DNA of 64,000 nt. Source: Chromatiaceae bacterium (lineage in GTDB: Bacteria; Pseudomonadota; Gammaproteobacteria; Chromatiales; Chromatiaceae). Each line of letters begins with the position of its first letter. Within the stretch, counting starts at the first letter, position 1. The notes under the pieces are model-generated. The model was given only the letters and a program-made list of their open reading frames with translations. It did no database searches and was not told the origin of the DNA. Both the position numbers and the translations under genes were made by a program. The DNA is taken from positions 124,001 through 188,000 of the forward strand of contig JACKMX010000007.1 of assembly GCA_024235175.1 (NCBI GenBank), written 5' to 3'. Shown in pieces: positions 50,882 to 59,768 of this stretch.

Positions 50882-53476
50882 TCAGACTGACATGCCTGAA
50901 AGCGCACCTTTTCTCCGCCGCTGCAGCATAACGATCACTCCAAGCAGCAGTAACGCCGGCAGGTACATCCAGTATTTCGCCGGTTGCTCCAGTGGCAGCT
51001 CGATGGCCTTGATCTCCCAGTCGAAGTCGATTTTCGCCAGCTGTGCCGGGCTGTTCCAGATCACATTGTCCACCAGTATCCGGCCCTCCTGCTCGCGCAG
51101 TTCGAGACCCGCAGATTCCAGCCGTTCGCTGCCGGAGGCCTTGGGACCCAAAGGCAGCTCAACGCTCGTCGCCACCTGATTCCCCTCCAGGGATTCCCCT
51201 TCAAACATCAGGCGGATGCTGCCACCGTCGGGCATGCCTTCGGCGATCTCCAGCACCGAGGCTCCTTCCACCAGTTTCAGAGGCGGGTAGAGCTGGTCTA
51301 TCCAGTATCCCGGGCGGAACAGGGTAAAGGAGACCAGCAACAGCAGCAACGTCTCCCAGATGCGGCTGCGAACCAGGAAATATCCCTGCGTCGCTGCGGC
51401 GAACAGCAGGATGGCGACCACTGCACTGACAATGGTAAGCAGCAGTTCCCACCAATGGTCGATACCTATCATCAGCAGCTGAGTATTGAAGATGAACATG
51501 AAGGGAAGGACCGCGGTGCGGATGTCATAGGTGAATCCCTGGATACCGGTGCGGATGGGATCGCCGCGGGAGATTGCGGCCGCCGCATACGCGGCCAAAC
51601 CCACCGGCGGGGTGTCATCGGCGAGAATGCCGAAATAGAACACAAACAGGTGCACTGCGATCAGCGGCAGCACCAGGCCGCTGTCCCCGGCAATCGACAC
51701 CAGCACCGGTGCCATCAGTGTCGAGACCACGATGTAGTTGGCGGTGGTCGGCAGCCCCATGCCCAGGATCAGGCAGATGGCCGCCGTAAACAGCAGCGCC
51801 GGAAGCAACAGACCGCCGGAAATAAGGTCGATGAATTCGGTCATCACCAAGCCGATTCCGGTCAGCGTGACCGTACCCACCACGATGCCGGCAGCGGCCG
51901 TAGCCACACCTATACCCACCATGTTGCGTCCGCCTGAGATCAGGCCATGCAGCAGATCCTTAAAGCCCTGCAGGGTGGCGGTCGCGAGGTCCCCCTTGCT
52001 GCGGAAGAGGGCCAGCGCCGGGCGCTGAGTGATTACGATGAATATCATGAACATGCTGGCCCAGAAGGCGGAGAGACCCGGCGAAAAGCGCTCTACCGTC
52101 AGGCACCAGACCAGTACGGCTACGGGAAGTAGAAAATAGAGTCCCGACTTGATGGTGGGGCCGGGTTCGGGCAGGTGCACTTCCTCCGATTCCGGGTCAT
52201 CCGGCGCCAGTTCCGGATAGCGTGCCGCATACCACAGCAGTCCGATATAGACCAGCAGCATGCAGCAGCCCACCAGCCAGGTTGCGGCTGTGCCGAACAC
52301 CGCCTTGGTCCAGCCGATGCCGTAGTAGATGCCGGCGGACAGAAGGATCAGCCCCAGAATCACAGAGACGAAGGTGAACAACTTCTGCGCAAGCGTGGTG
52401 TTTACGGCCCTCGGCAAACCCTGCATGTCGGCCTTAACGGCTTCAAGATGAACGATATATACCAGGGCGATGTAGGAGATGATGGCTGGCAGGAAAGCGT
52501 GCTTGATCACCTCGATATAGGGAACGCCCACGTACTCCACCATCAGAAAAGCAGCGGCTCCCATGATGGGGGGGGTAAGCTGGCCGTTGGTGGAGGAGGC
52601 GACCTCGATAGCGCCTGCCTTTTCCGCCGTGAATCCCACCCGCTTCATCAACGGGATGGTGAAAGTGCCGGTAGTCACAACATTGGCGATGGAAGAACCG
52701 GAGACCAGTCCGGTCATGCCGGAGGCTACCACGGCCGCCTTGGCGGGCCCGCCGCGCAGGTGCCCGAGCAGCGAGAAGGCTACCTTGATGAAATAGTTGC
52801 CGGCCCCGGCCTGCTCCAGCAGAGCTGCGAACAGCACGAACAGGAACACGAAATCGGTGGAGACTCCCAGCGCAACGCCGTATACACCTTCCGTGGAGAG
52901 CCACATATGGTCGCTCAACTGATTCAGCGAGGCTCCCTTGTGGGCAATGACCGCCGGCATGTAGGGCCCGAAGTAGGTGTAGCAGAGCAGCACGATAGCG
53001 ATGATGGCCAGTGGAGGTCCCAATGCGCGCCTGCACGCCTCCAGCAGAACGACCAGTCCTATGCATGCGACGACCACATCCTGCAGCAGCGGAGCGCCTG
53101 GCCGCTGGGCAAGTTCAGCGTAAAACAGGTATAGATAGGCGGCGCAGAAAGCCCCTGTCAGGGCCAGGATCCAGTCCTGAATCGGGATGTGATCGTGCGG
53201 CGAACGCTTCAGTGCTGGAAAGGCGGTGAAGGCCAGAAAGATGGCAAAGGCAAGGTGGACGGAACGGGCCTGGCTGGTATTGAAGACCCCGAATTCAAAG
53301 TAGAACGGCAACGGCGAGGCATACCAGATCTGGAACAGGGACCAGGCAAGCGCAGTGCCCAACAGAACCTTGCCCTGTACTCCGCCCGGCTCCCGTGCTC
53401 CGGTATCGGCCTGGGACACCAGATCCCGCGCCGCCTGGCCCGGATCAGGCGAAGCAGTGTTCCGCTCTTTTGTCAT
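50882..53476 (-). CDS. TRAP transporter fused permease (DctQM type, DUF3394)
   Basis: This 864-residue fusion of small and large TRAP membrane subunits imports an organic acid using Na+ or H+. Many membrane helices occupy residues 35-650, with the DctM-like motif GMGLPTTANYIVVSTL and the GLVSGSSIANVVTTG stretch. The C-terminal 200 residues are a DUF3394-type extension with two more helices. It needs a separate TAXI-family binding protein, which is not in the window. It lies just upstream of the MBL and FAH genes on the same strand, separated by 190 bp. Confidence 0.92.
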   Translation of the reverse strand: MTKERNTASPDPGQAARDLVSQADTGAREPGGVQGKVLLGTALAWSLFQIWYASPLPFYFEFGVFNTSQARSVHLAFAIFLAFTAFPALKRSPHDHIPIQDWILALTGAFCAAYLYLFYAELAQRPGAPLLQDVVVACIGLVVLLEACRRALGPPLAIIAIVLLCYTYFGPYMPAVIAHKGASLNQLSDHMWLSTEGVYGVALGVSTDFVFLFVLFAALLEQAGAGNYFIKVAFSLLGHLRGGPAKAAVVASGMTGLVSGSSIANVVTTGTFTIPLMKRVGFTAEKAGAIEVASSTNGQLTPPIMGAAAFLMVEYVGVPYIEVIKHAFLPAIISYIALVYIVHLEAVKADMQGLPRAVNTTLAQKLFTFVSVILGLILLSAGIYYGIGWTKAVFGTAATWLVGCCMLLVYIGLLWYAARYPELAPDDPESEEVHLPEPGPTIKSGLYFLLPVAVLVWCLTVERFSPGLSAFWASMFMIFIVITQRPALALFRSKGDLATATLQGFKDLLHGLISGGRNMVGIGVATAAAGIVVGTVTLTGIGLVMTEFIDLISGGLLLPALLFTAAICLILGMGLPTTANYIVVSTLMAPVLVSIAGDSGLVLPLIAVHLFVFYFGILADDTPPVGLAAYAAAAISRGDPIRTGIQGFTYDIRTAVLPFMFIFNTQLLMIGIDHWWELLLTIVSAVVAILLFAAATQGYFLVRSRIWETLLLLLVSFTLFRPGYWIDQLYPPLKLVEGASVLEIAEGMPDGGSIRLMFEGESLEGNQVATSVELPLGPKASGSERLESAGLELREQEGRILVDNVIWNSPAQLAKIDFDWEIKAIELPLEQPAKYWMYLPALLLLGVIVMLQRRRKGALSGMSV

Positions 53477-53712
53477 CTCGGATCTCCTCTGTGCCGGATT
53501 TATTATGTTCGAGCCAACACAAAACAGGTTGGAGTATAGCGAGAAAGCACAATAATTTCCCGGTAGAAATGCCCGACGGCGTTAACAGACAAAAACTGAC
53601 TCCCGTGCCTGGAGAGAGGCGAATCCGCTTCGGACGCAACCCCCCAAGGGTCGGGGCCACAGGGTATTATGAGATGGGCATGGTCTTGTTATGTTTTCCT
53701 GCCCACTTCATA

Positions 53713-53742
53713 ATGTGTATAAAATTTATATCATTTACACAT
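53713..53742. promoter_or_regulatory. Candidate VapBC operator
   Basis: ATGTGTA (53713-53719) and TACACAT (53736-53742) form a perfect 7-bp inverted repeat around a 16-bp AT-rich core (TAAAATTTATATCATT). It ends 9 nt before the antitoxin start and likely overlaps its promoter, as expected for autoregulation of a VapBC pair. Confidence 0.65.
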
Positions 53743-53751
53743 AGGTGCAAG

Positions 53752-53946
53752 ATGAGAACAAATATAGTAATCGACGACAAGTTAATGGCAGATGCCCTGA
53801 AGGCCACAGGACTGCAAACCAAGAAAGAGATTGTTGAAGAGGGGCTTAGAGCTTTGATAAGGCTGAAAAAGCAAGCGGATATACGCAGCTTGAGAGGTAA
53901 GCTGAAGTGGGAAGGCAACCTGGATGATATGAGATCGGATAAATGA
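53752..53946 (+). CDS. vapB: VapB-type antitoxin
   Basis: This 64-residue antitoxin opens MRTNIVIDDKLMADALKATG, the ribbon-helix-helix start of the VapB family (COG5450), followed by KKEIVEEGLRALIRLKKQ. The C-terminal tail, which covers the toxin, ends NLDDMRSDK. The start at 53752 follows the inverted repeat and a weak AGGTG site; upstream frame continuation is spurious. The stop overlaps vapC by 4 bp (ATGA). Confidence 0.9.
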   Translation: MRTNIVIDDKLMADALKATGLQTKKEIVEEGLRALIRLKKQADIRSLRGKLKWEGNLDDMRSDK

Positions 53947-54344
53947 TTGTAGTTGATACCAGTGTTTGGATTGATTACTTCAATGGCAAAGAGAGTGATG
54001 AAACCAATATCCTGGACAGCTCTCTAGGTAAGCAGGAGGTTGCAGTTGGAGACCTCATAGTGCTTGAAATACTGCGTGGCTTCCGATCGGATAAAGACTA
54101 CAACACCGCAAAGAAGTACCTTGCCAACCTGCACCAGTTCAATATGCTGAGCCCTGAGCTTGCGCTAAAGGCATCGGAATACTACCGAAAACTGAGAAAG
54201 AGAGGAGTAACGATAAGAAAAACAGCAGACATCATAATTGCGACTTTCTGTATAGAAAAAAAACTCCCGCTGCTTTACGCGGACAAAGACTTCATCCCGT
54301 TTTCAGAACACTTGAAATTGCGCACAGTTTCCCCGAAAACATAA
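53943..54344 (+). CDS. vapC: VapC PIN-domain toxin
   Basis: This 133-residue PIN-domain ribonuclease is inhibited by VapB and would cleave RNA when released. The acidic active-site residues are all present: Asp5 (VVDTSVWIDYF), Glu42 (VLEILRG), Asp96 (TADIIIA) and Asp114/Asp116 (YADKDF). Overlap with vapB by 4 bp shows translational coupling. The pair is AT-rich compared with neighbours, suggesting acquisition. Confidence 0.93.
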   Translation: MIVVDTSVWIDYFNGKESDETNILDSSLGKQEVAVGDLIVLEILRGFRSDKDYNTAKKYLANLHQFNMLSPELALKASEYYRKLRKRGVTIRKTADIIIATFCIEKKLPLLYADKDFIPFSEHLKLRTVSPKT

Positions 54345-54360
54345 CGAAAGCGATTTGAGC

Positions 54361-54378
54361 GAATTCCGGGAATTCCGG
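54361..54378. repeat. Tandem GAATTCCGG duplication
   Basis: The 9-mer GAATTCCGG occurs twice in direct tandem (54361-54369 and 54370-54378), followed by GGACAGTTTACCTAATTC. This string is like the outer arm of a widespread palindromic repeat in Proteobacteria, but no matching second arm is visible. The rest of the gap to 54605 has no recognised feature. Confidence 0.5.
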
Positions 54379-54605
54379 GGACAGTTTACCTAATTCAGAA
54401 AAGGCGATGACAAGAGCTATGTGTGTATCAAGTCGCAAAACTCTTCGTGCACTTCACTGTTTGGCAATGGGCTCCAGATTGTGCCGGCAAATGTAATGAC
54501 GAAAGCACTTAAAAAAGGGAGCGGAGCCGACTTACTCCGAATAATCGAAATCTCATAAACACACCGTAAACCACTTTGACTACGACCCCTGTTTTACCCT
54601 CTTGA

Positions 54606-55298
54606 TCAATCGCACAGATCAAACAGCTCGAGCAGCTCTCCCATGTCGCACACGCTGGCATGGGCGGCCGGATCAGGTTCGGCACTCCGGCCAAAGCGGT
54701 TCATCCAGATTGCCGTGCCTCCGGCAGCCAGTACACCGGCGATATCGGTCTCCGGTTCGTCTCCGATGTGCGCCATTTCCGCGATCTCCACGCCGGCAAT
54801 CCTGCAGGCGTGTTCGAACATGCCCGGATCCGGCTTGGCGCTGCCGGTGGATTCGGCGGAGACGGAGAGGTGAAACAGATCCCCGAGGCCCAGGCGGTTG
54901 ACGTCGGCATTGCCATTGGTGAGGCTTCCCAGCAGATAGCCCGCATCGCGCAGCTTGCGCAGCGCGGGCACTACATCGTCATAGGGCGTAATCCGGTGGC
55001 GTGCTTCCAGAAACCACTCAAAGGCGGGCTCCACCAGGCTGTCGTCGTAGCCTGCAGTTGCGGCCGCAAGCTGCAGCGAGCGCTTGCGCAGCGCGGTCAT
55101 ATGATAGCGCAGATCTTCATGCTGCCGGGCGAGTTCAATGCGCAGCTCGCGCATGCTCTCCACGGTGAAACGCTCGCCGATGCGCGGATAGTGTTGTACC
55201 AGCCAGTCGTACAGCGAGTGCTCCGCCGCCAGCAACACCGGGCGGTTGTCCCACAAGGTATCATCCAGGTCGAATGTCAGTAATCTGATGTGCTTCAT
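54606..55298 (-). CDS. HAD-family phosphatase (YigB-like)
   Basis: This 230-residue haloacid dehalogenase-type phosphatase has the four HAD motifs: FDLDDTLWDN with Asp10 and Asp12, LTNGNADVNRLGL, a lysine in GSAKPDPGMFEH and HIGDEPETDIAGVLAAG. YigB-like members dephosphorylate pyrimidine or sugar phosphates; the substrate here is not known. The ATG at 55298 (MKHIRLLTF) is 2 nt after the upstream stop. It is the last gene of a five-gene minus-strand run. Confidence 0.9.
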   Translation of the reverse strand: MKHIRLLTFDLDDTLWDNRPVLLAAEHSLYDWLVQHYPRIGERFTVESMRELRIELARQHEDLRYHMTALRKRSLQLAAATAGYDDSLVEPAFEWFLEARHRITPYDDVVPALRKLRDAGYLLGSLTNGNADVNRLGLGDLFHLSVSAESTGSAKPDPGMFEHACRIAGVEIAEMAHIGDEPETDIAGVLAAGGTAIWMNRFGRSAEPDPAAHASVCDMGELLELFDLCD

Positions 55299-55300
55299 GG

Positions 55301-56554
55301 TCAATACCCCGTTAGCTCAAGATAGCCCTGTCCTATCCGTGCGCCTGCCTCGTTCACAACCACCGCGCCCTCCCAGTAGCGCACGCTGAGATCCATCTCC
55401 TGGTCGTCGAATGACGCTTCGATGATAAACCGCCGCTGCAGCGGTTTTACGGTCACTTCCCAGACTACCGGATAACGGACTCCCCGGGGATTTTTCCACC
55501 AGCGCCGGGCGCTCAGTATGACATCGTCCGAAGCCAATTTAAGCAGGGTGCCGTCGCCACGAAATATGATGCCTGCACTTTGCGGCGAGGTGCTGCCCGA
55601 TTTCTCGCGCAACCGATAAAACATCAGATCGCTGCCCTCATCCAGCTGTAGTGAAAACCAGTCCCAGCCCGCCTGCGTCTCCGCCAATGCGCTGGTGCTC
55701 CACTCCCGGTCCAGCCAGGAGAGCCCTTTTAGCGGGAATATTTGACCGCCCAGCTTCAGCTTGCCGCTGGTGGCGAGCCGGGTGATCGAATAGTAATAGG
55801 AGGCGTTTCCCGCTCCGCCCCCCTTGCGGCTGAGGCCCTCTTCACCCTGCAACACGGGCTTTCGCATCGGTTCCAGCTCCAACTCCAGGCTGAACTCGTT
55901 GGTGCCCGCGCTGAGCCGCCAGGGTGACAGGGGGCCTCCATGGTACAACTTCCACTCCTCCACCCAGATGCTCAGAGGGTCGCTCTGCGCGCCTGCCAGC
56001 CCCAGTGCTTCCCGTGAGAAGCGCTCCTGATGATAGTGTTTTTTGGCGCCAATGTCGGTCAGCGCAAGGTGAGCCATCCAGACATGGCTGGCGCGCCAAT
56101 GTGAAGCGTTTAGATCAGGCTGCTCCGGGGTGAGCGCGATGCGGAACAGCGTGATCTGATAGCCGAACCTGCGCTTGTCCGGTCCCTCCAGGTTTCCCGT
56201 GACATACCACCACTCGGTGCGGTAGCCCTGGTGAGGTCCGTGGTCCTGCGGGAAACTGAACTTGCGCGGCCGGTCGGCTCGCAGGAAACCCTCATCTGTC
56301 CAATTTGCGGGAACACCGGGCGCCTTGGCAGCCTCCGGCTCTTCCGACCCGGGTGCGCATCCGCCGAGCAGTAATAGCACTATGATTGCCATGCCGATCA
56401 GCGCCACGCTGTAAAGTGTTACATTCGTTATTCCGGCAGTGCCCGGAATCCGCAAACTTGTGTAATTCACTGGATCCCGGTCTCCGCCGATGAGAGGTTT
56501 AAAAAAAGCCATCCATTTAGAATCGTGCGGGTGATTGATACGGGTTGGGGGCAT
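55301..56554 (-). CDS. AttH-like lipocalin / carotenoid 1,2-hydratase-type lipoprotein
   Basis: This 417-residue protein has the AttH / CrtC-N domain of predicted secreted lipocalin-like proteins: PHQGYRTEWWYVTGNL near residues 106-121 and SWLDREWSTSALAETQAGWDWFSLQL near 282-307. A lipobox (LLLGGC, Cys66) lies after a hydrophobic stretch, so it is probably a lipoprotein, though 46 residues precede that stretch and the true start may be internal. It sits next to an FtsX permease and an ABC ATPase, the same grouping seen with Agrobacterium attEFGH genes. Confidence 0.88.
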   Translation of the reverse strand: MPPTRINHPHDSKWMAFFKPLIGGDRDPVNYTSLRIPGTAGITNVTLYSVALIGMAIIVLLLLGGCAPGSEEPEAAKAPGVPANWTDEGFLRADRPRKFSFPQDHGPHQGYRTEWWYVTGNLEGPDKRRFGYQITLFRIALTPEQPDLNASHWRASHVWMAHLALTDIGAKKHYHQERFSREALGLAGAQSDPLSIWVEEWKLYHGGPLSPWRLSAGTNEFSLELELEPMRKPVLQGEEGLSRKGGGAGNASYYYSITRLATSGKLKLGGQIFPLKGLSWLDREWSTSALAETQAGWDWFSLQLDEGSDLMFYRLREKSGSTSPQSAGIIFRGDGTLLKLASDDVILSARRWWKNPRGVRYPVVWEVTVKPLQRRFIIEASFDDQEMDLSVRYWEGAVVVNEAGARIGQGYLELTGY

Positions 56555-56560
56555 TGCTCG

Positions 56561-59074
56561 CTACTCGGCGCGCATTGCCGCGGCGGGCGCTGATCTGGCC
56601 AGGCGCAGACCGGGGTAGATCCCGGCCAGCAGCGCAGCGGCCAGCGACAACAGAATCGCGTCAAGAAAGAGACCGGGCGGAAACAGGCTCTGCAGGCTCC
56701 AGCCAAATGAGCGCAGGTTGATCACCCGGATCAGTACCTCGCCCATCAGCCAACCCAGCGGCAGTGCCAGCAGACCCGCCATGAAGCCGAGAACGCCTGT
56801 CTGCAGGGTAACCAGACTGAGCAGTTCGGCCGGTGTCAGACCGGTGGCGCGCAGCACGGCATACTCAAGAGAGCGTTCGAGCTGCAGCGCAAGGAAGGCG
56901 CTGAGTATGCCGACGAAAGCGACCGCGATAACCAGCAGGCGCAGCACCCGGGTGATGGTGAAAGTACGGTCAAAAACCTCGAGCGAGTGCGCCATGATCA
57001 TCCGGCTGGGCGTTGCCTTCAATGTGGCATCCATATCGCTCAACAGTTGCCTGATCCCGGTCAACGCCCGGTCGGCCGGATAAGCATCCTGTAGAAAGAT
57101 ACCGATCGTGGATACCGCGTTATCCTTCCAATATTTCCGATAAGATTCCATTGCAACGACCATTAGTCCGGGGTCCGTGCCATAGTCGTAAAATATCGCG
57201 CCCACCGTGAACCTGCGGCTTCCCCCGGCGACAGGAAGCTCGATGCCGTCGCCGGGTTTCAGGTTGCGCCGGTATGCATACGGCTCGGATACCAGGATCG
57301 TCTCTCCACGATGAAAACTTTCCCACAATCCAGTGACCGTTTCGCCTTTGAAACGGAAACCGGAATAGCTGGCTTGGGCCATCTTTATCGCGAGCAGTCT
57401 GACCGGGCCCTCCGGCTCTTCGATGTGGATGCTGCGGCCGAGGCTCACCTCTTTTATCCCCTGCAACCGCGGCAGCTGTTCTATCAGCACCTGGGGGAGG
57501 GGGGTGGAGGCGCGGATGGAGGAGTGCTCGCTGGCCGATACATAGATATCCCCCTGCAGCGTCTGCCGCAGCCAGTCGCTGACGCTCATCCTGAAACTTG
57601 CGGTCATGCTGCCCATGCCTATGGTGGTGGCAATGGCCAGTGTCAGTGCCGCAACCGCGAGGCCGGTGCGGCTGAGTGAGGCGGAAATCCCGCCAACCGC
57701 CAGGCGCCCGGTAAACCCCGCGAGGCGGATCAGCGGTGCGCGCAGCGTGCGGGCCATGATTACAACCGCCGGTGGAACCAGCAGACTGTAACCTATGATC
57801 AGCAGAAACAGGGCGCTGAATCCCAGGGTCAGGCTGTGGCTCGGAATAAACAACAGCAGCGCACCCGCTGCAGCGAGCAGCAGTCCGGTGGCGACCAGCC
57901 AGGGCAGCGCACGATGCGCCCGCAGTTCGATCACCGAACGCCTGCCTGCGGCGATCGGCGTGACGCGTGCAGCCTCAAGAGCGGGTAGATACGCGGCGAG
58001 CAGCGTAACGGCAATGCCGAGTGATATACCCTTCAACAGTGCATCCGTGGTGAGGGAGAGCTGCGTCACCCTGAGCGTGAAATAGAGATCGTTGATGGTG
58101 CGGGCTACCAGGGTTACCAGACCCTGCCCCAGCAGATATCCTGCGAGTATACCGAGCAGCGTACCAACCGCTCCGATCAACAGCGCTTCCGACATTACTT
58201 GAAAAAAAATCTCCCGTCTGCTGACACCGAGCAGACGCAGCATGCCGAGCAGCCTGCGCCGCTGCAGCACCGAAAAGGTCATGGCGTTGTAGATCAGAAA
58301 TCCGCCGACCAGCAGCGCCAGCAGGCTCATCGCGGTGAGATTTGTCTGAAATGCGGCGCTCATCTGCGCCAGCGCCGCGCTGCGCCGGCCGGCGCTCTCC
58401 AGGCGCGTGCCGGGAGGGATTCTTGTGGCAAGCAGTGCGGCTTCGTCAGGGTCCAGCAGCAGATCTATGCGGTCCAGTTCTCCCTTGCGTTGCAGCAGCG
58501 ATTGCGCAGTGGCTATATCCACCAGCGCCAATCCGTCAAGCGCGCTGTTATCCGCATCGCCCGCAACGCCTACGATCTCCATCCTGACCGGCTTTCCTGC
58601 GACTTCGAGGTCGATCCGTTGGCCGGGCTCCAGCCCCATTCTGCGTGCGCCGGACCGTGGCAGTATCATGGCGTCGGCACGGGTCAGGAGTTGACGAACG
58701 CCGCTGTCGCCGATGCTGGGCAGCAGCGGGCGAAACGGCTGCTCGGCGATCGGGTCCAGGCCCAGCAGCGTGAACTGTTCGCCATGAATCTTGACCCGGC
58801 CTTCGATGACCGGCGCACTCTGGCGAATGCCAAGATGCAGTCTCAAATCGCGGTAAAGCGTTTCATTCAGCGCGCCTACGGTGGCGAGGATATGGTGGCT
58901 GGATCTGCCCGAGATCTCTTCCATGGAGAGCTTGAATGCCAGATTCGCACTCTGATTGGAGAGCTCCACCGCCATCACCACAGCGACGCCGAGGATTATC
59001 CCGAATATAGAGAGTGCGCTCTGCCAGCGGTGCCGGAGCAGGTGACGCCAACCACAGAGGCGCAGCCGGGTCAT
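56561..59074 (-). CDS. FtsX-like ABC transporter permease
   Basis: This 837-residue protein has two FtsX-type domains, each followed by membrane helices (about residues 250-395 and 715-830), with a large periplasmic region between them. It opens MTRLRLCGWRHLLRHRWQSA. Such double-domain permeases move lipids, lipoproteins or peptides out of the inner membrane. It shares one base with the ATPase gene (TGATG) and is followed by the lipoprotein gene after 6 bp, so these form one transport unit. Confidence 0.92.
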   Translation of the reverse strand: MTRLRLCGWRHLLRHRWQSALSIFGIILGVAVVMAVELSNQSANLAFKLSMEEISGRSSHHILATVGALNETLYRDLRLHLGIRQSAPVIEGRVKIHGEQFTLLGLDPIAEQPFRPLLPSIGDSGVRQLLTRADAMILPRSGARRMGLEPGQRIDLEVAGKPVRMEIVGVAGDADNSALDGLALVDIATAQSLLQRKGELDRIDLLLDPDEAALLATRIPPGTRLESAGRRSAALAQMSAAFQTNLTAMSLLALLVGGFLIYNAMTFSVLQRRRLLGMLRLLGVSRREIFFQVMSEALLIGAVGTLLGILAGYLLGQGLVTLVARTINDLYFTLRVTQLSLTTDALLKGISLGIAVTLLAAYLPALEAARVTPIAAGRRSVIELRAHRALPWLVATGLLLAAAGALLLFIPSHSLTLGFSALFLLIIGYSLLVPPAVVIMARTLRAPLIRLAGFTGRLAVGGISASLSRTGLAVAALTLAIATTIGMGSMTASFRMSVSDWLRQTLQGDIYVSASEHSSIRASTPLPQVLIEQLPRLQGIKEVSLGRSIHIEEPEGPVRLLAIKMAQASYSGFRFKGETVTGLWESFHRGETILVSEPYAYRRNLKPGDGIELPVAGGSRRFTVGAIFYDYGTDPGLMVVAMESYRKYWKDNAVSTIGIFLQDAYPADRALTGIRQLLSDMDATLKATPSRMIMAHSLEVFDRTFTITRVLRLLVIAVAFVGILSAFLALQLERSLEYAVLRATGLTPAELLSLVTLQTGVLGFMAGLLALPLGWLMGEVLIRVINLRSFGWSLQSLFPPGLFLDAILLSLAAALLAGIYPGLRLARSAPAAAMRAE

Positions 59075-59760
59075 CAGGCCACGCGGCTGCCGGTCTGTTC
59101 GATAACCCCCCCTTCCAGGGTTGCCACCCGGTCAGCCATATTTGCCACCTCCAGGTTATGGGTAACCATGATCAACGTTTGGTCAGCTCCGCGCGACAGA
59201 CCGGTCAGCAGCTGCAGCAGGTTTTCACCGGTAACGGCGTCGAGATTGCCGGTGGGTTCATCAGCCAGGATCAGCGCAGGCCGGTGGGCCAGCGCTCTGG
59301 CAATGGCGATTCGCTGCTGCTCTCCGCCGGAGAGTTGATCGGGAAAAGCGCCGCCACGGGCTTCCAGTCCCACCTGCCGCAGCAGTTCCGCCACCCGCGC
59401 TCCGATCTGTGGCTCCGGCAGCGCGTTCAGCTCCAGCGGCAGTGCGATGTTCTCTGCAGCGGTCAGGGTTGGTATCAGGTTAAAGAACTGGTAGACGAAT
59501 CCGATATTCCGGCGCCGGAACAGAGTGCGCTCCCGCTCCGACAGCCTGGTCAGGTCCTGCCCCTGAATGAGAATCTCGCCGCTCTCCGGAAGATCTATTC
59601 CTGCCATCAGATTGAGCAGCGTCGATTTGCCTGAACCGCTGCGCCCAAGCAGTGCCACGCACTCTCCGGCCCGCACCTGGAAATTCAGCCCGGTAAGGAC
59701 CGGGCGAACCTGTTTGCCTTCGCGGTAACTGTGCACCAGCTGCCGTATTTCCAGAGTCAA
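59074..59760 (-). CDS. ABC transporter ATPase (LolD-like)
   Basis: This about 228-residue ATPase powers the FtsX permease. Walker A GRSGSGKST is at residues 39-47, the signature LSGGEQQR is at about 140-147, and Walker B is LILADEPTGNLD. It belongs to the MacB/LolD type. I place the start at a TTG (59760), 8 nt after the NRDE stop with AGGGA in front, because the upstream in-frame residues overlap NRDE. Confidence 0.88.
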   Translation of the reverse strand: MTLEIRQLVHSYREGKQVRPVLTGLNFQVRAGECVALLGRSGSGKSTLLNLMAGIDLPESGEILIQGQDLTRLSERERTLFRRRNIGFVYQFFNLIPTLTAAENIALPLELNALPEPQIGARVAELLRQVGLEARGGAFPDQLSGGEQQRIAIARALAHRPALILADEPTGNLDAVTGENLLQLLTGLSRGADQTLIMVTHNLEVANMADRVATLEGGVIEQTGSRVA

Positions 59761-59768
59761 GATTCCCT

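Noticed and set aside
52175..53134. A 319-codon plus-strand open frame inside the TRAP permease gene
   Set aside because: Antisense of membrane-helix codons; rich in Gln, His and Gly with no domain.
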